Assembly (NCBI RefSeq): GCF_024397855.1
Contig: NZ_CP073343.1
Location: forward strand, 2,108,001-2,172,000
From: Marinomonas rhizomae
Lineage (GTDB): Bacteria > Pseudomonadota > Gammaproteobacteria > Pseudomonadales > Marinomonadaceae
Reading direction: 5' to 3'
Length of the DNA stretch: 64,000 nt
Both the position numbers and the translations under genes were made by a program. This document shows positions 54,806-63,219 of the stretch, piece by piece (the first letter of the stretch is position 1; each line of letters opens with the position of its first letter). Under the pieces are notes generated by a model, which was not told the origin of the DNA, did not search any database, and saw only the letters and a program-made list of their open reading frames with translations.

Positions 54806-55222
54806 CTATGCTGGTAGCATGATGGTTGCCTCGCCAGTTACAACCACTTTACCTTCACATTCACATACCGTTTTGAGTGTTGCACGGCGACGACGTTCAT
54901 TGATATCCGTAACCGTTACCGTGGTCACTACTTCTTGACCGACAAAAACGGGGGCGCGGAATTTTAATGTCTGTTCTAAATAAATGCAGCCAGGACCTGG
55001 TAATTGAGTACCTATAGCCGCTGAAATGAACCCAGCCGTCAGCATGCCGTGAGCAATAGGCTTACCGAAAGATGTTGTTGCTGCATAATCCGCATCCAAA
55101 TGTACTGGGTTTGTATCGCCCGTCACGTCTGCAAAAGCCTGCACATCGGCTTGTGTAACCAGTTTGCGATATTCAACATTTTGGTCTATTGCAAGTTGCT
55201 CTAATGTATAGCCTGTTGTCAT
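54806..55222 (-). CDS. MaoC-family (R)-specific enoyl-CoA hydratase-like protein
   Basis: The hot-dog-fold hydratase (138 residues from the ATG at 55222; a TTG two codons upstream is an alternative) has the hydratase-2 motif FADVTGDTNPVHLDADYA (about 29-46), with catalytic Asp and His. It also has FGKPIAHGMLTAG. It resembles PhaJ, which links fatty-acid oxidation to polyhydroxyalkanoate synthesis, but no PHA genes are in the window. Confidence 0.87.
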   Translation of the reverse strand: MTTGYTLEQLAIDQNVEYRKLVTQADVQAFADVTGDTNPVHLDADYAATTSFGKPIAHGMLTAGFISAAIGTQLPGPGCIYLEQTLKFRAPVFVGQEVVTTVTVTDINERRRRATLKTVCECEGKVVVTGEATIMLPA

Positions 55223-55289
55223 TACCAATCCTTATTTTGTCATTTTCGGTTATGGTACACTTTCGCCGGATTATTCTTAAGAGGTATCT

Positions 55290-55934
55290 ATGGTTAAGTT
55301 AGTAATTTTTGATTGGGACGGTACCTTATTTGATTCCATCGACAACATATGTCATAGCATGCTGCAAGCTGGGCGTTTGGCAAATGCGCCTGTAAGAGTG
55401 AAAGATGACATAAAAAATATCATTGGATTATCACTTGATAAAGCCATCGACACAGTTTGGCCAGAACTAACCGCCATTCAGCAAAATGCCATTATTGAGC
55501 ACTACAAGACTATTTATGTTGCATCCGATCAAACGCCACCCTTGGCATACCCAGGAGTGATAGATGTGCTGAACAAGCTAAAAGATTCAGGCATAAAAAT
55601 GGCGGTGGCAACTGGTAAGAGTCGCCGAGGGCTTGAGCGAGTCATATCATTGACCAATACCAATCACTATTTCGTTGCATCTCGCTGTGCGGATGAAGCA
55701 CTTTCAAAACCACATCCATTAATGCTAGAGCAAATATTGGCAGAGCTAAATATTCTGCCAGAACACGCCATCATGATTGGCGACACAGAATACGATCTAA
55801 ACATGGCAACCAATGCTGGAATGAAAAGTATTGGTGTAACGTACGGCGCACATCATGAGGAGCGCCTAAGAGCTTGCCAGCCACACGCTATCATTAACGA
55901 TTTCAATCAACTATCAAATATTTTAGGGCTATAG
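55290..55934 (+). CDS. HAD-IA phosphatase (Gph-like)
   Basis: A 214-residue class IA HAD hydrolase. The nucleophile Asp is in FDWDGTLFDS (about 7-16), motif II is in MAVATGKSRRGLE and motif IV is IMIGDTEYDLNMA. It is the phosphoglycolate-phosphatase-like group commonly found beside sppA and rluC. Here the sppA-like gene follows after 2 bp; rluC is not adjacent. Confidence 0.86.
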   Translation: MVKLVIFDWDGTLFDSIDNICHSMLQAGRLANAPVRVKDDIKNIIGLSLDKAIDTVWPELTAIQQNAIIEHYKTIYVASDQTPPLAYPGVIDVLNKLKDSGIKMAVATGKSRRGLERVISLTNTNHYFVASRCADEALSKPHPLMLEQILAELNILPEHAIMIGDTEYDLNMATNAGMKSIGVTYGAHHEERLRACQPHAIINDFNQLSNILGL

Positions 55935-55936
55935 AA

Positions 55937-56956
55937 ATGAGCTGGACAGAAGACGAAGATCGCGAGAAGTCACTTAAAAATACCGAAAGCCCGCATGCAT
56001 CAACAGAAGAAAAAACCGAAAGATCACAGACAGACCCAAACAAAGAAATATGGTCTTTACTGGAAAAAACACTCAGTGAAAACCTTATTGAAAAACGCCG
56101 CGCTAGGCGCTGGAAAATTTTCTTTCGTTTTACCACGCTCGCTATTTTCTTGGCTGTGATTGGAGCATGGTTTGCAAAATCAAACTTTCAAGACGTCACG
56201 CTAGAAGAGGATATTGTCGCCATGATCCCTATGCGCGGTGTCATCGGTGCTGATAATGAAATTGAGTCCTCAGAATTTGTAGGCTTGCTTGATGCTGCCT
56301 ATCGCAACTCTCGCTTAAAAGGTGTCGTTATTGAAATGAATAGTCCGGGCGGTAGCCCAGTGCATTCCGGTATTATCTATGATGCCATTCGCGCCAAGGA
56401 ACAAAACTATCCAGAAATCCCGGTTATCGTGGTTGTTGAGGATATGGCGGCTTCTGGCGGATATTACATAGCGTCTGCTGCAAATGAGATTTACGCAGAT
56501 AAAGCCAGCTTAGTGGGCTCCATTGGCGTAATTTCATCTGGTTTTGATGCAAGTAACTTATTAGAAAAAATTGGTGTAGAGCGACGTACTTTCACTGCAG
56601 GACGCAATAAGGCCTTTCTTGATCCGTTTGCCCCTATGACAGAAGAAGCAAAATTAAAATGGCAGGCCGTATTGGATGAAACTCATCAGCAGTTCATCAA
56701 TGCTGTTAAAGAAGGTCGTGGTGATAGACTAGTCATTACAGATGATGTTTTCTCTGGCATGGTATTTACTGGCTCTCAGGCTGTAAAAATTGGCCTTATC
56801 GATGGTTTAGCTAGTGTAAATGGCATATTAGACTCACGCTTTCCAGATGCCGAACCTGTTGTTTATGAGCCAAAACAAGACTCATGGAAAGAGCTAGCCA
56901 AAGAGTTTGGTGTTGAAATGGCAACAAAAGTCATCAACACAACCAATATTCAATAA
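55937..56956 (+). CDS. S49-family signal peptide peptidase-like protease (SppA type, single domain)
   Basis: A membrane serine protease of 339 residues. A charged, disordered N-terminal region of about 55 residues precedes the single membrane helix (FFRFTTLAIFLAVIGAWF, about 62-79). The S49 catalytic Ser is in DMAASGGYYIAS (near 175), with the general-base Lys region in the LVGSIGVISSGFDASNLLEK segment. This is the short form, not the duplicated 67-kDa SppA of E. coli. The terminator follows at 56975. Confidence 0.86.
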   Translation: MSWTEDEDREKSLKNTESPHASTEEKTERSQTDPNKEIWSLLEKTLSENLIEKRRARRWKIFFRFTTLAIFLAVIGAWFAKSNFQDVTLEEDIVAMIPMRGVIGADNEIESSEFVGLLDAAYRNSRLKGVVIEMNSPGGSPVHSGIIYDAIRAKEQNYPEIPVIVVVEDMAASGGYYIASAANEIYADKASLVGSIGVISSGFDASNLLEKIGVERRTFTAGRNKAFLDPFAPMTEEAKLKWQAVLDETHQQFINAVKEGRGDRLVITDDVFSGMVFTGSQAVKIGLIDGLASVNGILDSRFPDAEPVVYEPKQDSWKELAKEFGVEMATKVINTTNIQ

Positions 56957-56974
56957 TTTCAATCGCAATGCGAC

Positions 56975-56998
56975 TAAGCTCCTACGGGAGCTTTTTTA
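56975..56998 (+). terminator. Terminator after the S49 protease gene
   Basis: AAGCTCC and GGGAGCTT form a short strong stem with a TAC loop and seven T, starting 19 bp after the stop. Confidence 0.9.
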
Positions 56999-57071
56999 TT
57001 GCCTAAAATTAACACTCAGATGTCGGTTCATGACGGATAGAAGCAACCAGTTTTATTGAAATCATAAATAA

Positions 57072-57095
57072 GATAAAATAATTATATAAATTATC
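57072..57095. promoter_or_regulatory. AT-rich inverted repeat upstream of the KfrA-like gene
   Basis: A 24-bp imperfect palindrome begins with GATAA and ends with TTATC, 24 bp upstream of the start codon. KfrA relatives bind operators of this kind, but the tract is almost all A and T, so the symmetry may be fortuitous. Confidence 0.3.
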
Positions 57096-57118
57096 ATATT
57101 TAGATTTGGAGACAACTG

Positions 57119-57883
57119 ATGGCTCGTAAAGCGAACATAGCAAGAGAAGAAATTCACCAAGCTTGTTGGGAGCTAATCGAAAAAAACAGCTTTCCCAATA
57201 TACCTCGCTTAACTGAATACTTTCTGCAAAAGGATGGGCGGCGCTGTTCAAACACCACTTTTCTAAATGCGATTACTCACTGGGAAGAAGCCTATAAAGA
57301 ACAGCAGCAACATGAATTAAGCGAACTTAATGATGTGTTGCTTCCTGTCTTTAAACGCTTCTCGAGAGAAGTGACTCAAAATATTGGGCTGTTACTCGAT
57401 GAAAAATCGTCCGAAATTGAACAGCATCAAATACGTAAACAAGAGGCAACACAAAGCGGTTATCTGTCTTTATCTTCAGCGCTAATTGAATTACAAAATA
57501 CACACGACGCATTAACGTCAAAACACAAAGAAGTATGTGCTGAAGCCGAATCGCTCCAGCAGAAACTTACTTATAGCGAACAAAGGTACCAAGAGGTCAT
57601 TGCTCAAAATTCAGTACTAACAAATCAGCTTAAACAAGAGCAGAAAGAAAGCACTGAGTTCAGAATTAATCTTGCTCAAAAAGAAGTGGATCTTGCCAAG
57701 CAAGACAATCAGCTTATAAAGCTAACCGAGGAAAACGTAAAATTGACCGCATTACTCGAAGAGCATCAAAACAATAAGGCTGCAGATGAAATGACAAAAT
57801 GGCAAGAAATGACAAAAAAACTTGATGCATTAACCAGCTCAGTGAAAACCATGCAACGCAAAGATAGAGGCCCGAAACAATAA
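57119..57883 (+). CDS. KfrA-like DNA-binding coiled-coil protein
   Basis: The 254 residues consist of an N-terminal KfrA-type helical DNA-binding domain (about 1-65; IAREEIHQACWELIEKNSFP and FLNAITHWEEAY) and a long coiled coil from about 85 to 235. KfrA proteins were defined on plasmids, where they autorepress and aid maintenance. This copy is chromosomal, beside prmB and aroC. The AT-rich upstream region has a GATAA...TTATC inverted repeat (57072-57095) that could be an operator. Confidence 0.78.
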   Translation: MARKANIAREEIHQACWELIEKNSFPNIPRLTEYFLQKDGRRCSNTTFLNAITHWEEAYKEQQQHELSELNDVLLPVFKRFSREVTQNIGLLLDEKSSEIEQHQIRKQEATQSGYLSLSSALIELQNTHDALTSKHKEVCAEAESLQQKLTYSEQRYQEVIAQNSVLTNQLKQEQKESTEFRINLAQKEVDLAKQDNQLIKLTEENVKLTALLEEHQNNKAADEMTKWQEMTKKLDALTSSVKTMQRKDRGPKQ

Positions 57884-57935
57884 CCGCTATAATGTGTCAT
57901 TCGCCGTATCCGTGTATTCAAATTAAGAAGAGAAG

Positions 57936-58850
57936 ATGAGCTACAAACAAACAGCCGTTCGTGATTTAACCACCATCAAAGATTATATTCGTTGGACATT
58001 CAGCCGTTTTCAACAAACGAACTTGTTTTACGGTCATGGTACAGATAATCCATGGGACGAAGCGGTTCAACTCGTAATGGGCGCGTTAAAGCTTCCTCTC
58101 GATTTTGATCGTGATATGCTGGACTGCGCACTGACTTATGATGAAAAAAAGCACATTCTTAAACTTGTTCAGACGCGTATCACCAAGCGCGAGCCATTAC
58201 CGTACTTGTTAGGCGAAGCTTGGTTTATGGGGTTGCCATTTAAAGTCACCAAAGACACCTTAATTCCGCGCTCACCGATTATCTCGCTACTTGAAAGCGA
58301 ATTTACCCCTTGGCTAAAAAACTACCCATTAAATATTTTAGATATGTGCACCGGCTCAGGCTGTTTAGGCATTGCCGCAGCCCTAGTGTTTGAAGACGCT
58401 GAAGTCGATATTTCAGACATCAGCGAAGCAGCACTTTTGGTGGCCACAGAGAATATCGAACGTCATCAAGTGGAAGACAGAGTTCGTGCCATTCATTCAG
58501 ATATGTTTAAAGGCTTAGCAGGCAAACAATACGATCTTATTATTTGCAATCCACCTTATGTAGATGCCGAGGACTTTGAAAGCGCGCCGGCTGAGTTCCA
58601 TAACGAGCCAGAATTGGCCTTAACATCCGGTGAAGATGGACTTAATTTTACCCACGAATTTTTAGCCCAAGTCGCGCATTATCTGCAAGATGACGGTATA
58701 TTAGTATACGAAGTAGGAAACACCGAAGTAGCGTTACAAGCTGCTTACCCTCACATCCCCTTTATGTGGGTTGAATTAGAGCAGGGTGGTAATGGTGTTT
58801 TTATCCTAACGAAAGAACAACTTAGCGAACTATTACAAGAGCAGAAATAA
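57936..58850 (+). CDS. prmB: 50S ribosomal protein L3 N5-glutamine methyltransferase
   Basis: PrmB methylates Gln150 of ribosomal protein L3. The 304 residues have the SAM motif ILDMCTGSGCLGIAAAL (about 129-145), the NPPY catalytic tetrapeptide in LIICNPPYVDAEDF, and the PrmB-type ALTSGEDGLNFTHEFL region. It also has the PrmB N-terminal helical domain with FYGHGTDNPWDEAVQLV. aroC begins 3 bases after the stop, the standard prmB-aroC arrangement. Confidence 0.95.
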   Translation: MSYKQTAVRDLTTIKDYIRWTFSRFQQTNLFYGHGTDNPWDEAVQLVMGALKLPLDFDRDMLDCALTYDEKKHILKLVQTRITKREPLPYLLGEAWFMGLPFKVTKDTLIPRSPIISLLESEFTPWLKNYPLNILDMCTGSGCLGIAAALVFEDAEVDISDISEAALLVATENIERHQVEDRVRAIHSDMFKGLAGKQYDLIICNPPYVDAEDFESAPAEFHNEPELALTSGEDGLNFTHEFLAQVAHYLQDDGILVYEVGNTEVALQAAYPHIPFMWVELEQGGNGVFILTKEQLSELLQEQK

Positions 58851-58853
58851 ACT

Positions 58854-59951
58854 ATGTCTGGTAATACATTTGGAACACTTTTTAAAGTCACCACTTTTGG
58901 TGAAAGTCACGGTCTTGCGCTTGGCGCCATTGTAGATGGTTGCCCTCCAGGCATTGAGATTTGTGAAGCAGATCTTCAGCGTGACTTAGACCTGCGTAAA
59001 CCTGGAACATCAAAACACACCACACAACGTCGCGAAGCTGACGAAGTTAAAATCATGTCAGGTGTGTTTGAAGGCAAAACCACGGGCACACCAATTGGCT
59101 TAATCATAGAAAACACCGATCAGCGCTCTAAAGACTACGGTAATATTGCAGATACTTTCCGTCCTGCTCACGCTGATTATACCTATGATCAAAAATACGG
59201 TTTTCGCGATTATCGTGGTGGCGGTCGTTCATCTGCTCGTGAAACTGCGATGCGTGTTGCCGCTGGCGCCATTGCAAAGAAATACTTGAAACAACAATTT
59301 GGTATCGAAATCCAAGGCTTCCTATCGCAACTAGGCCCAATAAAGTTAGAAGTTAAAGACTTAAGCCAAGTTTATGAAAACAGTTTTTTCAGCCCAGACC
59401 CAGACGCCATTCCGCAGCTTGAAGAATACATGACTGCACTACGTCGTGAAGGTGACTCTGTTGGTGCTAAGATTACAGTCATTGCAAAAAATCTTATGCC
59501 AGGTCTAGGCGAGCCAGTTTTTGATCGCTTAGATGCTGACATAGCCAAAGCTATTATGAGCATTAACGCAGTAAAAGGCGTGGAAATTGGTGACGGTTTT
59601 GATGTTGTAGAACAAAAAGGCAGTGAACACCGTGACGAAATGACGCCTGAAGGCTTTTTAAGCAATCATGCTGGCGGCGTGTTGGGCGGTATTTCATCGG
59701 GGCAAGATATTGTTGTCCACATGGCACTAAAACCAACATCAAGCATCACGATTCCTGGTAAAAGTATCGATCGTGCAGGCAACTCAATTGATGTCATTAC
59801 AAAGGGTCGACATGATCCATGTGTTGGCATAAGAGCAACGCCTATCGCAGAAGCTATGTTAGCTTTGACCATTATGGATCATTTGCTAAGACACAGAGCC
59901 CAAAATGCCGACGTTGTTTGTCCAACGCCTATTATTAAAGGACAAGCGTAG
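58854..59951 (+). CDS. aroC: Chorismate synthase
   Basis: AroC makes chorismate from EPSP using reduced FMN. The 365 residues show the family blocks [16 protein letters not shown] (about 11-26), the [14 protein letters not shown] segment (about 103-116), the basic [18 protein letters not shown] stretch (about 123-140) and a C-terminal [18 protein letters not shown]. Cotranscribed with prmB; a terminator follows. Confidence 0.97.
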   Translation: MSGNTFGTLFKVTTFGESHGLALGAIVDGCPPGIEICEADLQRDLDLRKPGTSKHTTQRREADEVKIMSGVFEGKTTGTPIGLIIENTDQRSKDYGNIADTFRPAHADYTYDQKYGFRDYRGGGRSSARETAMRVAAGAIAKKYLKQQFGIEIQGFLSQLGPIKLEVKDLSQVYENSFFSPDPDAIPQLEEYMTALRREGDSVGAKITVIAKNLMPGLGEPVFDRLDADIAKAIMSINAVKGVEIGDGFDVVEQKGSEHRDEMTPEGFLSNHAGGVLGGISSGQDIVVHMALKPTSSITIPGKSIDRAGNSIDVITKGRHDPCVGIRATPIAEAMLALTIMDHLLRHRAQNADVVCPTPIIKGQA

Positions 59952-59972
59952 GTTTACAATAGTCTAAATACC

Positions 59973-60005
59973 AAGCCGCTATAACAATTATAGCGGCTTT
60001 TTTAT
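59973..60005 (+). terminator. Terminator after aroC
   Basis: AAGCCGCTATA and TATAGCGGCTT form an 11-bp stem with an ACAAT loop followed by a T run. Confidence 0.92.
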
Positions 60006-60032
60006 TGTTACATCTTTAATTGAGGCGACTAA

Positions 60033-60599
60033 ATGGCTAACAAACTAGGCTCAACCGTTATTCGAGTTTGTGTTGGATCAAGTAATCCAGTCAAAGTAAA
60101 TGCTGCAAGACAGGCTTTTTCGCAGGCCTTTCCTAATCACATCATTCATTGCGAAGAAATGCATTCTCCTTCTGGTGTTGCTGAACAACCAATGAGCGAA
60201 GCAGAAACCCGTCTTGGCGCACAGAACCGCGCTCGCTATTGTTTTGAGAACCATGCTAGCCACCAAGATATGAATTTCTTTGTAGCAATGGAAGGTGGTG
60301 TCGATGAATTTGAGGAGGGCGCAGCTACCTTTGCTTACGTCGCCATTTTAAACAGTGAAGGGCATTTAATGACAGGACGTTCAGCTAATTTGCCTTTGCC
60401 GAATAAAGTTTATCAACGCTTACTAAGCAATGATGAATTAGGCGACGTTATGGATGAGTTATTTAATACAGATAACATCCGACAAAAAGGCGGCGCCATA
60501 GGCTTGTTTACTAATCATGCAGCCACTAGAGAAAGCGTATACACCGAAGCTTTGGTGCTTGCTCTTGCTCCTGCGTTACACCCAGAACATTACATTTAA
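60033..60599 (+). CDS. yjjX: Inosine/xanthosine triphosphatase YjjX
   Basis: YjjX removes non-canonical purine nucleotides. The 188 residues have the family's CVGSSNPVKVNAARQAF (about 13-29), the acidic FVAMEGGVDE segment and GGAIGLFTNHAATRESVY near the C-terminus. The length is close to E. coli YjjX (170). Confidence 0.92.
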   Translation: MANKLGSTVIRVCVGSSNPVKVNAARQAFSQAFPNHIIHCEEMHSPSGVAEQPMSEAETRLGAQNRARYCFENHASHQDMNFFVAMEGGVDEFEEGAATFAYVAILNSEGHLMTGRSANLPLPNKVYQRLLSNDELGDVMDELFNTDNIRQKGGAIGLFTNHAATRESVYTEALVLALAPALHPEHYI

Positions 60600-60623
60600 A
60601 CACCTATATAAGTAGCAGATACG

Positions 60624-61304
60624 ATGAAATATAAATGGATCTTATTCGACGCTGACGAAACGCTATTTCATTTCGATAATTACGCCGGCCTAAAACACAT
60701 GTTTGCGCAACATGGCGTTACTTTTGAAAAAGCAGAATACAATGAATACCAAGTTGTAAATAAGCAGCTCTGGGTGGAATATCAAAACAATCAGATTAAT
60801 GCAGAGCAATTACAAACTAGGCGCTTCAAGCTATGGAGCGATAGACTGGCCATAAGCACTAAAGAGCTTAATAAGCAGTTTTTAGATTCTATGGCGGATA
60901 TCTGTAAAACGTTACCAGGTGCTGTAGAACTCGTAACGCATTTATATGAAAATAACGTAAAAATGGGCATCATTACCAATGGTTTTGTCCAGCTACAACA
61001 GATCCGATTAGAACGAACTGGCTTTTTGCCATATTTCTCACCAGTGGTTATTTCTGAACTCGTTGGCGTAGCTAAACCACACTCGAAGATATTTGAACAC
61101 GCTTTAGAGCAAATGGGTTCACCAAATAAAGATCAGGTATTAATGGTTGGCGACACACTTGAATCAGATATTTTAGGTGGGAACAACTTTGGAATTGATA
61201 CTTGTTGGTTGAACCATCATGACAACCAACATCCGCAAGAGATTACACCAACGCATCAAATTAATTCACTGACAGAGTTGTTGGTATGGTTGAAAACTCA
61301 ATAA
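60624..61304 (+). CDS. yjjG: Pyrimidine 5'-nucleotidase YjjG
   Basis: A HAD-type 5'-nucleotidase (226 residues; E. coli YjjG is 225) that hydrolyses non-canonical pyrimidine nucleotides. Motif I is LFDADETLFHFD (about 7-18), motif II is MGIITNGFVQLQQ and motif IV is LMVGDTLESDILGG. It follows yjjX by 24 bp, so the two nucleotide-cleaning enzymes are probably cotranscribed. Confidence 0.92.
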   Translation: MKYKWILFDADETLFHFDNYAGLKHMFAQHGVTFEKAEYNEYQVVNKQLWVEYQNNQINAEQLQTRRFKLWSDRLAISTKELNKQFLDSMADICKTLPGAVELVTHLYENNVKMGIITNGFVQLQQIRLERTGFLPYFSPVVISELVGVAKPHSKIFEHALEQMGSPNKDQVLMVGDTLESDILGGNNFGIDTCWLNHHDNQHPQEITPTHQINSLTELLVWLKTQ

Positions 61305-61320
61305 GATAAATAATCAAAGT

Positions 61321-61503
61321 TTGTAGCAACTAGAGTGCTCTATATAGACTCACTATTTCCGATAAATGTTATTATCGGAAATAGTGAGTATTAGGAAATA
61401 GCGCTAGTTTTTGATCATAATCTCCAGCTTCATGATTAAATCATCTAGTTTGCTACAAGCTCTCAAGCTTTGCATGTTGCCAACCTTACAACATACAAAG
61501 CTT
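61321..61503. repeat. Nested inverted repeats in the yjjG-cyclase intergenic region
   Basis: Three inverted repeats lie in this gene-free stretch. An 18-bp perfect stem occurs at 61348-61365 with 61372-61389 (6-nt loop). It is enclosed by a 13/14-nt arm pair, TTGTAGCAACTAG at 61321-61333 and CTAGTTTGCTACAA at 61446-61459 (one bulged T). A third stem of 15 bp with one mismatch lies at 61465-61479 and 61489-61503. None is followed by a T-run. The nested arms could be the termini of a MITE-like element or the base of a structured RNA. Confidence 0.75.
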
Positions 61504-61528
61504 AAGCTGTTACTCGTTTTATTAGAAA

Positions 61529-63106
61529 TTATATTGGTCTATTCGCAATGATACAGCGATTCCGACCTTGTCCTTTTGCTTCATACAAAGCTTGATCCGC
61601 CAGTGATAAAGTTTCTTCTATGCTGCTCTCATCAGATATAGGCCAGGCCGCGATTCCAATCGATGTGGTAATGTGACCAACTACGCCAAATGTTTCTTCT
61701 GAAATGGCGATGCGTAATCGCTCAGCAATGGCAAATGCGTTTTCGATAGACGTTTCTTTTAATAACAGTACAAATTCTTCACCGCCGGTGCGGGCAACCA
61801 TATCCTGATCTCTACAAAACCTGTGCAATATTTGGGTTTGCTGCTTAAGGACATCATCACCTACACTGTGGCCATAGTTGTCATTTATGCGTTTAAAATA
61901 ATCAATATCCAATGCCAAAATTGAAAATGGCATTTCAAGTAATGATAATTGCTTTAGTCTAAACTGAAGTGCTCGACGGTTATTCGCACCTGTTAGCGGG
62001 TCTGTTTCCGCGTCACGCTTAAGGTCACCAATCTGGTTTTGAATGACTTTTACACCATTTAACATTGCTCGTTTTAACCCAAAGCTCTCCACATACCAGG
62101 AATGAATATTTTCAATGTCCTCGCTAACCGTTGGACTATCAAGCGAGCCAACCTTATCGGTAAGTTGCTGAAGTGGCTTAGAAATGGCTCGTGCAAAAAA
62201 CCAAATAAATAGAAATACAGCTAAAGCCAGAGGCAATGTGCGTAAAATAACTTTTTCCATAATTCCAGTTAATGGCACTAAAGTGGACTCCAATGGCGTT
62301 TGAGTGATTACTGTCCACCCAGTGCTAGGGATTGTTGAATAGCCTGCTAACATTTCAACTCCATTGCTGTTATTCAGTAATAACCCACCTTCTTTTGTCG
62401 CTAATATTTCATCTACGCCATCATTATCCATTACAAAGGAGCCGATAAGTTTTTTTTCTGGGTGGTATAGAACTTGTTTATCCTGGTCTATTACATAAAT
62501 ATAAGAGCCATTCTTGTAATAATGCTCATCCAGTATTTTGCTGAGAATGTTTGGGCTTTTGAGATAAATAGCGCCACCAAGAAACCCAAGATAATTACCT
62601 TTAAAATCAATAATGGGGGTAGAAAGAAATACGATTAAATTCTTTAATGTTGAGAGGTATGGGCTGCTTATCAGCGCCCTCTTTTCTTCTAGCGCTTCAA
62701 CACTACCCGTTGATGAGAGCTTCATTCCAACTAGGTCTAATGCTTGTGGCGAAATTGCCTGAATATGGCCAGAAGCATCACTAATGACGACAGAGTTAAA
62801 GCTATCTGTTTGAAACATAAGTCGATTGGCCTCTTCTTTAAGGCGAGAATCGTCATTCATTTTATTAAATAACGCCTTGGCTGAGTAAGCAAGCTGCTGT
62901 TGAGAAGAGTTCAGAAAGGTTTCGGTAGTGTCGGATAGTTTATTGGCGTAAGCCCTATTTACTTCTATTGCTTGCAGAATTAACTGCTCTTTCTGTACTT
63001 CATAGTTCGAATAAAAACTATTAATGAAAGTTAAGATGGTGGCGGATAGCGCTAAGAGTAGAATTAATCGATTGAGCTTCAAGAATTTACTTTTTAATAC
63101 GGTCAA
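61529..63106 (-). CDS. Membrane diguanylate cyclase with dCache-type sensor
   Basis: The 525 residues have an N-terminal membrane helix (about 12-30) and a periplasmic dCache-like sensor (about 35-275) with LIVFLSTPIIDFKGNYLGFLGG and YKNGSYIYVIDQ. A second membrane helix (LPLALAVFLFIWFF) and a linker lead to a GGDEF domain at about 355-520. The active site is ARTGGEEFVLLL, and an RxxD inhibitory site (RDQD) lies five residues before it. Unlike the GGDEF protein at 18.5 kb, this one should synthesise c-di-GMP. Its ligand is unknown. Confidence 0.9.
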   Translation of the reverse strand: MTVLKSKFLKLNRLILLLALSATILTFINSFYSNYEVQKEQLILQAIEVNRAYANKLSDTTETFLNSSQQQLAYSAKALFNKMNDDSRLKEEANRLMFQTDSFNSVVISDASGHIQAISPQALDLVGMKLSSTGSVEALEEKRALISSPYLSTLKNLIVFLSTPIIDFKGNYLGFLGGAIYLKSPNILSKILDEHYYKNGSYIYVIDQDKQVLYHPEKKLIGSFVMDNDGVDEILATKEGGLLLNNSNGVEMLAGYSTIPSTGWTVITQTPLESTLVPLTGIMEKVILRTLPLALAVFLFIWFFARAISKPLQQLTDKVGSLDSPTVSEDIENIHSWYVESFGLKRAMLNGVKVIQNQIGDLKRDAETDPLTGANNRRALQFRLKQLSLLEMPFSILALDIDYFKRINDNYGHSVGDDVLKQQTQILHRFCRDQDMVARTGGEEFVLLLKETSIENAFAIAERLRIAISEETFGVVGHITTSIGIAAWPISDESSIEETLSLADQALYEAKGQGRNRCIIANRPI

Positions 63107-63169
63107 AACAGTTCATCCATTACATTGATTTTAACATCTCACTACATACTACACATGAAGTTAAAGCAT

Positions 63170-63202
63170 AAAACAAGGGGTGCATACTGCACCCCTTGTT
63201 TT
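63170..63202. terminator. Terminator of the MFS gene
   Basis: AAAACAAGGGGTGCA and TGCACCCCTTGTTTT form a 15-bp perfect stem with a 3-nt loop. It lies 17 bp after the leftward MFS stop and upstream of the cyclase gene. Confidence 0.9.
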
Positions 63203-63219
63203 GATCTCATTACCGATTA

